NCBI GenBank assembly: GCA_963799365.1
Contig: CAWCWV010000007.1
Coordinates: 62,001 to 126,000 of the forward strand
DNA from: Marinirhabdus sp963799365
Lineage (GTDB): Bacteria > Bacteroidota > Bacteroidia > Flavobacteriales > Flavobacteriaceae
DNA length: 64,000 bases
Direction of reading: 5' to 3'
The notes beneath the pieces were generated by a model, which was given only the letters and a program-made list of their open reading frames with translations, searched no databases and had not been told where the DNA came from. Both the position numbers and the translations under genes were made by a program. This document shows positions 24,570 to 33,449 of the stretch, piece by piece (position 1 is the first letter of the stretch; every line of letters starts with the position of its first letter).

Positions 24570-26486
24570 CTATTTTTTGATGATTTTCTTAGATACTTGA
24601 TTGTTTACAACTACAAAATAGATGCCATTTGAAAATTGAGATACATCAATTGCCATGGTTTCTACCTCTATGTTTTCTGCAACCCAAAGTTGTTTTCCTA
24701 GCATATCTACTACTTGTAGCGATGTAATTGGAGTATTTTTAGACGAAACAGTAATAACGTCGGTAGCAGGGTTAGGGAATAAGACCAATCCAGTATTTAA
24801 ATCGTTTTCTCCAATACCTAGTGGCACTTCAACAGCAACTTGGAAGGTACAGCTGCCCGTATTTCCAGATGAGTCGGTGCTTTCAAACTTAATAAAATAA
24901 TTTCCTTCAGTTAGTTGTGTACCAGGCGCTATACTTTGAGAGATTGTTAACCCTGTTGTGCAATTGTCGTTGGCGGTAACCTCTCCTGCTGTAACGTAAT
25001 CTGGTACGGTGTAAAAATTTTGGCCAGCATCAAACGCTACTTGTTCATTTGGAGGACAAGAAATAGCAGGTGCTAATTGGTCTACAACTGTTACAGTAGC
25101 TGTACAAAAATCACGATTTCCAAAATCATCATATACTTCAAGTTCTACAGTGTTCGGTCCTAAATCTGAACAGTCAAAAAATTTATCACAAACCAAAAAG
25201 TACGTATTTCCGTTATTATCTGTTGAGCCTCCATCCAAATCTTCTAGATTTAAAACCCCGATACCATTGGCATCTAAAGAGATAGTGACAGCGCTACAAG
25301 CTGCTACTGGAGGTGTACTGTCGTAATTCGCCGCTTTTGTTAGTATAAATCCTCTTTGAATATCGCTTATTACGATATTTCCACTTTCAAAGTAAGGATA
25401 CACACTCCAAGCACCACTGAAGCTAGCATTATTGTTGGTTGGGTAGCTGTCAAAAAAGCCTTCCTCTGTAATTGTTCCGTTGGCAATATCTGAAATATCC
25501 AAAACCCGCATCCCAGCTCTATAGCTTGCCATATAGTATTTTGTTCCTTTTGTGTACCCATTGTGGTCAATCGCAGCGGTAGGTCCAGTGTAGGTAAAAC
25601 CAAATTGTAAATCGTCCAAATCTGTAAAATCAAAAATCAAGGTACGCGTGTCAAATCCAAAACTTTGTTCATCCGTCTCATCACCAAGAATAAAAAAGCG
25701 TTGATCCTCTGTAAACCATCCTTGGTGCGTATACCCAACGTTAGAGTATGAAATACGATCTATTCTTACAGGATTATTCTTATCTGTAATGTCTGCCACT
25801 ATAATTTCATCTTCATTACTTCCTATTAAAATTTCGCGTCCGTTATAGTCTGGATCTGGACCACAGTAAGTAATTATTTGAGCATCGTGACTGTAGGAGT
25901 CCATGCTATATCCTCCTTCTTGAACAGGATTTAAAGGATCTTGGATGTTTATAAAAATAGGTCCCCCGTTAAAGTTCGATGCTCCTACTGGATATGCGTA
26001 TCCGGTATCTTCGTTTATAACAATATTATGAGCACTACCAAAACCGCCAAAATGGGCATCTTCGGTAAAAGTCACTGGAGGTGATGTAACATTTCTAAGA
26101 CGGGTAAGATCAAAAACCTGCATTCCATGACCTCCTGCTTCACTTACTACAAATGCGTAATTATTGTAAACTTTAATATCTCTCCAAGAGCTTGGATTTG
26201 TATGTGTAGGAAGTTTTCCTAGGTAAACAGGGCTTGTAGGATTGCTAATGTTTATAAATGCAGTTCCATTGTCAAGTCCTACTATAGCATATTCGTTACC
26301 ATTTGTAGGGTCGGTCCAACCCCAAGAATCATTTCCGGCACCAGCGTTCATCGTGTTTAGAGTGATTGAACTTTGAAGGTTGTAGCCATCACAAGGATAT
26401 GGACCAGCAATTCCTCCCGAACACGGTGTCTGGGCAATTGAAATGGTGGATAAAAGAAGAAAAGTAGAAAGTAAAAAATGTTTCAT
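24570..26486 (-). CDS. Choice-of-anchor B family protein with HYR domains and T9SS type A sorting domain
   Basis: This 638-residue exported protein has a Sec signal ending SIAQ. A repeat-rich choice-of-anchor B domain (about 20-395) carries LGKLPTHTNPSSWRDIKVY-type blocks and AHNIVINEDTGYAYPVG. HYR-like beta-sandwich segments follow (about 395-555, with CPPNEQVAFDAG), then a T9SS sorting domain (about 560-638: LFPNPATDVITVSS... ISQFSNGIYFVVV... KKIIKK). It should be sent across the outer membrane and attached to the surface. It is a close paralogue of the upstream lipoprotein, which lacks both added parts. Confidence 0.88.
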   Translation of the reverse strand: MKHFLLSTFLLLSTISIAQTPCSGGIAGPYPCDGYNLQSSITLNTMNAGAGNDSWGWTDPTNGNEYAIVGLDNGTAFINISNPTSPVYLGKLPTHTNPSSWRDIKVYNNYAFVVSEAGGHGMQVFDLTRLRNVTSPPVTFTEDAHFGGFGSAHNIVINEDTGYAYPVGASNFNGGPIFINIQDPLNPVQEGGYSMDSYSHDAQIITYCGPDPDYNGREILIGSNEDEIIVADITDKNNPVRIDRISYSNVGYTHQGWFTEDQRFFILGDETDEQSFGFDTRTLIFDFTDLDDLQFGFTYTGPTAAIDHNGYTKGTKYYMASYRAGMRVLDISDIANGTITEEGFFDSYPTNNNASFSGAWSVYPYFESGNIVISDIQRGFILTKAANYDSTPPVAACSAVTISLDANGIGVLNLEDLDGGSTDNNGNTYFLVCDKFFDCSDLGPNTVELEVYDDFGNRDFCTATVTVVDQLAPAISCPPNEQVAFDAGQNFYTVPDYVTAGEVTANDNCTTGLTISQSIAPGTQLTEGNYFIKFESTDSSGNTGSCTFQVAVEVPLGIGENDLNTGLVLFPNPATDVITVSSKNTPITSLQVVDMLGKQLWVAENIEVETMAIDVSQFSNGIYFVVVNNQVSKKIIKK

Positions 26487-26619
26487 AAGTTGATTATGGA
26501 TTAAAGTTTAAGATTTTGAAACGCAGATAAAAATTATAAATTGTGTCTAATTAAGTGAAAAATGTTAAATTTTCTGTAATAATTAAACACTTTTTTTGCC
26601 TATTGTTGCAAATATAGCA

Positions 26620-27870
26620 TTAATTTGGCTTAACTAAATAAAATCCAGTTTCAATATCACTGATTATCACGTGCCCACTTTCAAAATAAGGAAATACACT
26701 CCAAGCCCCGTTAAAAGAAGCGGTGTTGTTTGTTGGGAAGCTATCAAAAAAGGCAATTTCGCTTAAATTACCATCAGAAATATTTAATATGCGTAGTCCA
26801 GCTGTGTAATTCGATAAATAATAAGAATTACCATGTACGTAACCATTGTGGTCTATTGCTGGTGTTGGTCCTATGTATTCTAAAAATAATGATGGATTAT
26901 CCAGGTCTGAAAAATCGAAAACTATAGTTCTGGAATTCAGTCCAAATTCTAATTCATCCAGTTCATCACCTAAAATAAAATACTTTTGATCTTCTGTAAA
27001 CCATCCTTGATGGGTATATCCTGTTTGTGGATAAGTAATTGTTGCAATTTCTATAGGGTTCAATTTATCGGAGATGTCTACAATCACAACTTTATTTTCA
27101 TTACTTCCTATTAAAATTTCCTTAGCTTCATGTTCCACGTCTGGTCCATTATAAGTAACCACCTGCGCATCGTGACTATATTCTCCCATACTGTAGCCAC
27201 CTGCAGCAACAGGTTTTAAGGGGTTTTGTATATTAATAAAATGCGGACCCCCATCGAAAGTAGCAGTTCCTACAGCATATGCAAATCCTGTGTCTTCATT
27301 AATAACAATATTGTGTGCGCTTCCAAATCCTTTATATACGGCATCTGCGTTAAAATTTTCTGGTGGATTTGATACATTTCTTAACTGGTTTAAATCAAAA
27401 ACTTGCATTCCGTGCCCATTTGCTTCACTTACCACAAAGGCATGGTCTTTATAAACTTTAATGTCGCGCCAACTACTTGAAGAAGTTTCAGTACGTAATT
27501 TACCCAGATAAACAGGAGCAGCTGGATCTGAAATATCTATAAACGCAGTACCATTGTCCAATCCCATTAGTGCATATTCTTTTCCGGTTGAATCGTCTGT
27601 CCAACCCCAACAGTCATTACCCCTACTGGCATCGAGAATGTCGAGATCAATTTTGTATATCAAGTCTACCTTGTTACAGGGGTATATACCACCAGCAAGA
27701 CCTCCGTCACAAGGTGCTGGAAAGATAAAATCGGCTGGCGGTGGTGGCGGGTTTTCTCCCATTGGATCATCATTTTCAATATCACCAGGATCTATCGCAA
27801 TAGGTGAACCATCATCACTACACTTTATAAAACAAAAAACAATGCAAAGGAGTAAGAGCGCTTTTTTCAT
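26620..27870 (-). CDS. Choice-of-anchor B family lipoprotein
   Basis: The 416-residue protein has a lipobox in LCIVFCFIKC (Cys17) followed by an acidic, proline-rich linker (GENPPPPPADF). The remaining domain is collinear with the downstream 638-residue paralogue, sharing CWGWTD, LMGLDNGTAFI, SSSWRDIKVYKDHAFVVSE, GHGMQVFDLNQLRN and FGSAHNIVINEDTGFAYAVG. It lacks the HYR region and the T9SS tail and so is anchored by lipid instead. The function of the domain is unknown; repeated HNIVINEDTG and SYDHAQ-like blocks suggest a propeller. Confidence 0.87.
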   Translation of the reverse strand: MKKALLLLCIVFCFIKCSDDGSPIAIDPGDIENDDPMGENPPPPPADFIFPAPCDGGLAGGIYPCNKVDLIYKIDLDILDASRGNDCWGWTDDSTGKEYALMGLDNGTAFIDISDPAAPVYLGKLRTETSSSSWRDIKVYKDHAFVVSEANGHGMQVFDLNQLRNVSNPPENFNADAVYKGFGSAHNIVINEDTGFAYAVGTATFDGGPHFINIQNPLKPVAAGGYSMGEYSHDAQVVTYNGPDVEHEAKEILIGSNENKVVIVDISDKLNPIEIATITYPQTGYTHQGWFTEDQKYFILGDELDELEFGLNSRTIVFDFSDLDNPSLFLEYIGPTPAIDHNGYVHGNSYYLSNYTAGLRILNISDGNLSEIAFFDSFPTNNTASFNGAWSVFPYFESGHVIISDIETGFYLVKPN

Positions 27871-27953
27871 AATAGGTTTTTAAGGAAGGCTTAATGTACT
27901 TCTACATTTTTTAAATTACAACCTATTGCAGTCGTGGTTTATAAATGAAGCCG

Positions 27954-27961
27954 TATTTTTG
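27954..27961 (+). promoter_or_regulatory. Putative -7 promoter box of thiL
   Basis: TATTTTTG fits TAnnTTTG, 26 bases upstream of the thiL ATG. A TTG at 27926-27928 is the best -33 candidate but lies 25 bases away, longer than usual. No TPP riboswitch fold was recognised in the leader. Confidence 0.4.
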
Positions 27962-27987
27962 CACTTAAAATATCCAAAATAGTATAC

Positions 27988-29049
27988 ATGTTCGACAATA
28001 AAGATACTTCGACCACCCCCATATCCTCTTTAGGTGAATTTGGACTCATAGACCATCTTACCAAGCATTTTAGCATACAACATAAAACTACAATTAAGGG
28101 TATTGGTGATGATGCTGCTGTAATTACTGCTGAAAAAAATAAGCAATTGGTTGTTACTACAGATATGTTGGTTGAAGGAGTGCATTTTGATCTTTCTTAT
28201 ATGCCTTTGAAGCATTTAGGATATAAAGCTGTGATGGTAAATTTATCTGATGTGTTCGCTATGAATGCAACTGCAAAACAAATTACCGTTTCTGTTGCAA
28301 TATCCAATCGCTTCCCAGTTGAGGCCATGGAAGAATTATACGCAGGAATTCACGCTGCAGCAGAAATATACAAAGTAGATATAATTGGTGGAGATACAAC
28401 CTCTTCTACTTTTGGACTTATTATAAGCATTACTGCAATTGGTGAGGCGGCTCCAGATAAAATCACCTACCGGAGTGGCGCTAAAGAAAATGATTTGTTG
28501 GTAGTTACAGGCGATTTAGGTGCGGCATATCTTGGACTTCAGGTTTTGGAACGGGAGCGACAAGTTTTTAAAGTGAATCCCAATTCACAGCCAGATTTAG
28601 AAAACTATACATATCTCATAGAACGACAATTAAAACCAGAAGCTAGAAAAGACATTCCAGTGTTGCTAGCTGAATTAGGAGTGAAACCTACAGCGATGAT
28701 AGATATTAGCGACGGACTCTCTAGCGAGATTATTCATATTTGTAAAAGTTCTAATGTAGGGTGCAATTTGTATGAAGATAAAATCCCGTTGGATCCTCAG
28801 GTAATCTCTACCTGTGAAGAATTCAATATGGACAGCACCACCATTGCCTTGAGCGGTGGAGAAGATTATGAATTGTTGTTCACTGTCGACACTAAAGATT
28901 TTGCTAAAATTCAAGCGAACCCGAATCTTTCTGTAATTGGTCATATAACAAAAGCCAATGAAGGGATGCATCTAATTACCAGAGCAAATACAAAAATCGA
29001 ATTGATTGCCCGGGGATGGAATGCTTTAAACAATGAGGAAACAGTGTAG
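27988..29049 (+). CDS. thiL: Thiamine-monophosphate kinase
   Basis: This 353-residue AIR-synthase/selenophosphate-synthetase-fold kinase phosphorylates thiamine monophosphate to the active cofactor TPP. GEFGLIDHLT near the start, KGIGDDAAVI (Mg-ATP binding, about 38-47), TTDMLVEGVHFD, the glycine-rich IIGGDTTSS and the C-terminal DISDGLSSEI and ALSGGEDYELLFT are all standard. Length is normal. It is monocistronic in this window and divergent from the choice-of-anchor B lipoprotein. Confidence 0.95.
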   Translation: MFDNKDTSTTPISSLGEFGLIDHLTKHFSIQHKTTIKGIGDDAAVITAEKNKQLVVTTDMLVEGVHFDLSYMPLKHLGYKAVMVNLSDVFAMNATAKQITVSVAISNRFPVEAMEELYAGIHAAAEIYKVDIIGGDTTSSTFGLIISITAIGEAAPDKITYRSGAKENDLLVVTGDLGAAYLGLQVLERERQVFKVNPNSQPDLENYTYLIERQLKPEARKDIPVLLAELGVKPTAMIDISDGLSSEIIHICKSSNVGCNLYEDKIPLDPQVISTCEEFNMDSTTIALSGGEDYELLFTVDTKDFAKIQANPNLSVIGHITKANEGMHLITRANTKIELIARGWNALNNEETV

Positions 29050-29132
29050 GTATAGTTTTCAATAAAAAAGTAACCTATTTATTGGTTGTTCTCTACTAAG
29101 AATGTGATAAGCTTTGAAAAACTGTCGAAATA

Positions 29133-29375
29133 TTATGCAGGTATCTTTTGCATTTTCTTAGCATAAAACGAAGCCAACGCATTATTTGCATTTCGAATTC
29201 TTATCGTTAAAATTTCAACGTTGCCTTGCATATTATCAGCAACTTCTTTACCGCAATGTGCGCATGTATATTCATTAACATGGTCCGTTACCTTTCGGCT
29301 TACAACGTAGTCGTGACCAAATGTCGCGCAAACAATGCTCAACAATGAAAATGGAGAAGTGGGGTGTTTTTCCAT
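29133..29375 (-). CDS. Small zinc-ribbon-like hypothetical protein
   Basis: This 80-residue protein has the pattern C-TFGHDYVVSRKVTDHVNEYTCAHCGKEV (quoted in two parts: SRKVTDH and TCAHCGKEV). Cys17, His21-type residues and the CAHC pair could form a metal site. Similar short proteins occur in flavobacteria and in prophage-type DUF1660 families, but I cannot assign a function. It lies alone between thiL and the hydrolase. Confidence 0.65.
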   Translation of the reverse strand: MEKHPTSPFSLLSIVCATFGHDYVVSRKVTDHVNEYTCAHCGKEVADNMQGNVEILTIRIRNANNALASFYAKKMQKIPA

Positions 29376-29437
29376 AATAGTTTCAGTTTTTGTAGTTATA
29401 AGTGATAAATATACACTTATATTTTAAAAAACAACGA

Positions 29438-30220
29438 CTAAGTGCATTTATTTTCGATGAAATGCATTATTTTAATAATTTCGTTAACGTTTTCTAAACA
29501 ACTCATGTGACTTCCTTCTACTTCAAAAAGCTCACTATTGGTGTCTTTAGCAATTATCTTACACTCATATATAGGTAGAATTGGGTCTTCTGTACCACAA
29601 ATAATATATTTCGGGTTTGGAAATTTTTTTAATACAATTGTTCTGTCTTTTCTGTTTTTCATCCCTTTAATAGCAGCTGTAATACCTTTTGTGGTCATTT
29701 GCAGGGCTTCGGCTTTAAGTTGTTCTATTTCAGATTGAAATTTCTCACGGGCAGTTTCAGCAAACAAATTGCTAATTGCCATACTCACAAAAACATTTTT
29801 TGCTTTAGGAACCAACTGTAAAGCACGCTTGCGGTTTAATTTACGCTCTTTAGAATCTTCGGCTGGAGTAGAATTCAATAAAATTAATTTTTCAATTTTC
29901 TGCGGAAATAATTCTGCCATTGCCATCACCACATAGCCACCCATAGAATGCCCCACTACAGTACAACTTTCAATTTTAAGATGTTTTAATAGGGCATTGG
30001 TAATTTCAGCAAATAATTCCATAGTATGTTCTGCTGCTACAAGAGTACTTTTTCCGTGACCTGGGAAATCCATTGTAATTACGGTGCGGGTTTCGTGAAA
30101 TGAAGGGGCAATTTCTGCCCACATAGTACTACTTTCCAAAAAGCCGTGCAGGAATAAAATTGCTGGGCCGGATCCTTGCGCGGTGTAATAAATGGGGAAG
30201 GTGTTGTAGTGGAAAATCAT
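29438..30220 (-). CDS. Alpha/beta hydrolase
   Basis: From the ATG at 30220 it has 260 residues and begins MIFHYNTFPIYYTAQGSGPA, the usual start of the fold. The nucleophile is Ser92 in VGHSMGGYV, the oxyanion block is HGFLESSTMW (25-34), and GTEDPILPIYE and GSHMSCLEN give the acid and histidine. A frame extension to 30289 would add 23 residues and reach within 11 bases of divergent brnQ, so it was not used. The substrate is unknown; MhpC/YcdJ-like esterases are the closest type by pattern. Confidence 0.83.
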   Translation of the reverse strand: MIFHYNTFPIYYTAQGSGPAILFLHGFLESSTMWAEIAPSFHETRTVITMDFPGHGKSTLVAAEHTMELFAEITNALLKHLKIESCTVVGHSMGGYVVMAMAELFPQKIEKLILLNSTPAEDSKERKLNRKRALQLVPKAKNVFVSMAISNLFAETAREKFQSEIEQLKAEALQMTTKGITAAIKGMKNRKDRTIVLKKFPNPKYIICGTEDPILPIYECKIIAKDTNSELFEVEGSHMSCLENVNEIIKIMHFIENKCT

Positions 30221-30300
30221 TTTTATATCTTGGGGGGCGATTATATACCGCAAAAATGGAGCAATACTTAAAGCGAGACTAATTTTCATCCAAACTTTAT

Positions 30301-31578
30301 ATGGATTTTAACAAACAAACCTATTTAACTGCTTTTGCCTTATTCTCTTTGTTTTTTGGCGCAGGGAATTTAATACTTCCTCCTTTTTTGGGATATAACG
30401 CAGGATCATCCTGGTTCTGGGTTTTGCTGGGCTTTGGGATTTCGGCGGTTCTAATCCCTATTATGGCAATATATGGCTATGCACGACTACAAGGCACCAT
30501 GCTGGATTTTGCAAAGAAGATTTCTCCAGCCGTTGCGTTGGTATATTGTGTGATTGTCTATGCCATTTCGGTGGCCTTACCTGCGCCCAGAACGGCTTCG
30601 GTAACCTATGAAATGGCCGTGCAGCCTTATTCTGAATTGTCTTCACTTTGGTTAAGCGCGATTTATTTCACATTGGTGCTCGTGTTTGTTTTAAACCGAA
30701 CTAAAATTATTAGTTTAATTGGTAAATTTCTTACCCCCTTAATTATTATCATACTCATATGTATTATAGGTATAGGTCTTTTCGGGGATGCTGAACCCAT
30801 GCAAGTCTCTATTTTCGAGAATGGGTTTTCATCTGGAATTCTGGAAGGCTATCAAACCTTTGATGCTATTGGAGGTGTTGTGGTGGGAGGTGTTGTTGTC
30901 ATCTCATTAACATTACAAGGAAAATACAATTACGAAGAAAAAAAGAAAATGATTGCCAGATCCGGATTGTTAGCAGGGATTGGTCTCTTTGTTATCTACG
31001 GTGGACTCATAGCGCTGGGTGCTTATTATAGCACAACGCTACAGGTTGAAAACCGAACCGAGTTATTACAATTGTTAAGTACAAATACACTTGGAAAAAT
31101 AGGAACCGCTTTTTTAGCAGTTTTGGTTGCTTTGGCTTGTTTTACCACGGCGGTTGGAATCATTACAGGAACATCAGATTTTGTAAAGGGGCTGTGCAAG
31201 AACTCTCAAATGGCGTATGTAATTACTGCGCTTTTAGGATGTGTTTTGGGAATTGTTATAGGACAGTTTCATGTAGGTTATATCATAGATATTGCCTTAC
31301 CAGCTTTACTGTTTATTTATCCCATCACTATCGTATTAATTTTATTGAATACAGTGCCAGAGCGATTTGCTTCACCCTTAGTTTTTAAAACTGTCGCTTT
31401 AGTGACATTCCTCTTTAGTATACCAGATTTCCTTTCCCTTTTTGTTGCTGAAGGAACTCTTGATACTGTAAAATCATTCATTCCGCTTTCTGCCTATAGT
31501 ATGGGCTGGGTCTTACCTGCTTTGGTAGTTTTTGTTTTGGTGAATTTTTTCAAGTCCTTTCGAAGGAGGCACGACTGA
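30301..31578 (+). CDS. brnQ: Branched-chain amino acid transporter, LIVCS family
   Basis: This 425-residue protein has about twelve hydrophobic spans and the family opening FALFSLFFGAGNLILPPFLGYNAGSSW (quoted as ALFSLFFGAGNLILPP). Other BrnQ marks are YEMAVQPY after ALPAPRTASVT and GYQTFDAIGGVVVG. It imports leucine, isoleucine and valine with Na+ or H+. It is divergent from the hydrolase and followed by tandem long-hairpin repeats that overlap its stop codon by two bases. Confidence 0.93.
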   Translation: MDFNKQTYLTAFALFSLFFGAGNLILPPFLGYNAGSSWFWVLLGFGISAVLIPIMAIYGYARLQGTMLDFAKKISPAVALVYCVIVYAISVALPAPRTASVTYEMAVQPYSELSSLWLSAIYFTLVLVFVLNRTKIISLIGKFLTPLIIIILICIIGIGLFGDAEPMQVSIFENGFSSGILEGYQTFDAIGGVVVGGVVVISLTLQGKYNYEEKKKMIARSGLLAGIGLFVIYGGLIALGAYYSTTLQVENRTELLQLLSTNTLGKIGTAFLAVLVALACFTTAVGIITGTSDFVKGLCKNSQMAYVITALLGCVLGIVIGQFHVGYIIDIALPALLFIYPITIVLILLNTVPERFASPLVFKTVALVTFLFSIPDFLSLFVAEGTLDTVKSFIPLSAYSMGWVLPALVVFVLVNFFKSFRRRHD

Positions 31579-31833
31579 GAAATCACACCCGAGTATCCAG
31601 GTTCGAGTAAGCAAGTTCATTATAAATTGTTTCTAGCAGGCTGTGTGATCTCTCACTGCGTTTCGAGAGGACGCGTCTAGTCATTTCGAAGCATGGCGAG
31701 AAATTGCACCCGAGTAAGCAGGTTCGAGTAAGCGAGTTTCATTATACATTGTTTTTAGCAATCAGTTGTGATCTCTCACTGCGTTTCGAGAGGACGCGTC
31801 TAGTCATTCCGAAGCATGGCGAGAAATCGCAAC
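31577..31833. repeat. Tandem copies of a dispersed ~120-bp long-hairpin repeat
   Basis: Units start with GAGAAAT at 31577, 31698 and 31821, spaced 121 and 123 bases, giving two full copies and the start of a third. Each unit begins GAGAAATCACA or similar and later has TGTGATCTCTC, so it folds into a hairpin with a long loop. The family recurs at 33318-33440 and 48617-48880. Confidence 0.8.
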
Positions 31834-31851
31834 TGAAAGATAAAAACTTAC

Positions 31852-32445
31852 TTATTTGTTTAAAATAGATTCCAGATTTACGGTTAATAAAGCATAACCT
31901 CCAGCCGTATTACCTTCAAAATCTTCATCATTTAAAATATTAGATAAACCATAGTCACCTATGACCTCAAAATCAAAATGTTGTAGGAAGTTTATGCCAA
32001 TGCCTAATTGTGCAGCGAATCTCGTTTTTGCATAAAAATCTTCAACTTCTTGGTCATTTTCATCGGTAGCTTTTCCTAGAAAAGAAATGCGAGGACCTAA
32101 GAGCAAGTAAAAACCTTCATTGTAAGATTTATTTACATCAAATTTTAAGTGTCCGGCGACTTGAATGGTATTTACTTTAATGTCAAATTGATCACTACCT
32201 CGAAATCCATAACTTTCTTCAGAATTGTTGAAAGCAACATTTAGGACAGCACCAAAACTTTCATCAAATTGCAACCCTACAAAACCTCCAATATGTAGCG
32301 ACAAGGGAAAACTGCCGTTAGAGTCAATAGTACTGGTATCCACGTCATAGTTCCCAGTTCCTGCTTTTAGACCATATTCTACTTGTGCATTTAAAGACAG
32401 GCAAAAAATAATGGTGCAAAGTAAAAGATAATAGTGTTTTTTCAT
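31852..32445 (-). CDS. Outer-membrane beta-barrel protein (porin family)
   Basis: This 197-residue exported protein has a signal peptide ending SLNAQ at about residue 20, then VEYGLKAGTGNYDVD. It has alternating strands typical of the small 8-stranded barrel family (OMP_b-brl_2/PorT-like), with HIGGFVGLQFDESFGAVLNVAFN and LLLGPRISFLGKA as landmarks. The function is unknown. It lies 52 bases downstream of a hypothetical secreted protein in the same direction and may be cotranscribed. Confidence 0.75.
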   Translation of the reverse strand: MKKHYYLLLCTIIFCLSLNAQVEYGLKAGTGNYDVDTSTIDSNGSFPLSLHIGGFVGLQFDESFGAVLNVAFNNSEESYGFRGSDQFDIKVNTIQVAGHLKFDVNKSYNEGFYLLLGPRISFLGKATDENDQEVEDFYAKTRFAAQLGIGINFLQHFDFEVIGDYGLSNILNDEDFEGNTAGGYALLTVNLESILNK

Positions 32446-32497
32446 GGTGCTGTTTTTTAAGTTTTGTTATAAATTTCTATTTCGACATTACTACAGG

Positions 32498-33148
32498 CTA
32501 GTTACATTGTTTATTGTAGTAATCCACCATGGTTGGCAGCCCTTTATTTTCTTTATAACCATTCTCGCCTTTTTCGATCTTTTCAACCAGAACAGGACAA
32601 TCCTCGAATAATATTTTAAGATCTCTTTTGTGACTATCTACCAATTTAACAAACATAACTGATGTGTCTTTACCACCTAAGCCCGTTATAAAGTCGTCTC
32701 CTTGCTTCCTAACAGCGTAGTGTACGGTCTTTTTTGAACGTGTAGCCATAGGAATTCCTCCGAAACCAGATCCGCTAGACATCCAAACTGTCCCATATCC
32801 ATTATAGGTAGAAAGTTTGTATAAATTAATTTTCCCTTTTTCCAAAAGTTCATAAACCATATACTTTTTTTTCTTTTCACCAAAAGGTAAAAAGTATACC
32901 ATTTTAGGCTCACGGTCTAATTCTTTTGCTCTTTCAGTTAGCTTGCTAGATGCAGAGTCTAAAAGCTCGTATTTAATACTTTGTTTTTTGCCTTTTTTAC
33001 TTTCTTGAAATTTGGCACTCTTTTTCTTAAAAGTAACATATCCAGTTTGGGTAGTACCATCTTTAAAAAACAGATCCATCTTTTTCTGTCCAAAGCAAAT
33101 TAGACTCAAAAGCATACATATAAGTGTAACATAATTTCTGTAATTCAT
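32498..33148 (-). CDS. Hypothetical secreted protein
   Basis: The 216-residue protein has a signal peptide (LICMLLSLICFGQ). The mature part is rich in Lys and beta-strand pattern: MDLFFKDGTTQTGYVTFKKK at the start suggests a short beta-barrel of the SH3/PRC type, and EKIEKGENGYKENKGLPTMVDYYNKQCN ends the protein (quoted in part). I recognise no named family. It precedes an outer-membrane barrel gene, so an envelope role is plausible. Confidence 0.6.
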   Translation of the reverse strand: MNYRNYVTLICMLLSLICFGQKKMDLFFKDGTTQTGYVTFKKKSAKFQESKKGKKQSIKYELLDSASSKLTERAKELDREPKMVYFLPFGEKKKKYMVYELLEKGKINLYKLSTYNGYGTVWMSSGSGFGGIPMATRSKKTVHYAVRKQGDDFITGLGGKDTSVMFVKLVDSHKRDLKILFEDCPVLVEKIEKGENGYKENKGLPTMVDYYNKQCN

Positions 33149-33317
33149 ATATTTTAATTTTCTAGTTTATTGAACAAACAATAAGTTGAAATCTCTAGTT
33201 AAATTTAAGGCTCGAATATATATATATAGTACCAACAAATTTTTAATAAATTCAGAAAAACTTTTTTTGAAATAAATAAAAATTTAATTTTACTTGGGAT
33301 TGCGTAAAAGACATTAG

Positions 33318-33440
33318 TAATTTCGACGATAGGAGAAACCCCATTATAGTAAGCACATTCGAGTAGGCAAGCCCGTGTAAGAAAATTGCATTTTACATCT
33401 GGCTTAGCTAGTTGTGTGGCCTCTCCTATTGTCGAGGTGA
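33318..33440. repeat. Single copy of the dispersed long-hairpin repeat
   Basis: Bases 33318-33340 and 33418-33440 form an imperfect 23-bp inverted repeat whose few mismatches are all transitions. It lies directly after the pepP stop codon. The rest of this 301-base gap (33149-33317) is AT-rich with a TATATATATATA tract and no recognisable gene. Confidence 0.7.
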
Positions 33441-33449
33441 CGCAGAAGA

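Noticed and set aside
31577..31833. CRISPR-like spaced repeats
   Set aside because: Units of about 121 bases are nearly identical over their full length, with no short repeat and unique-spacer pattern and no cas genes.
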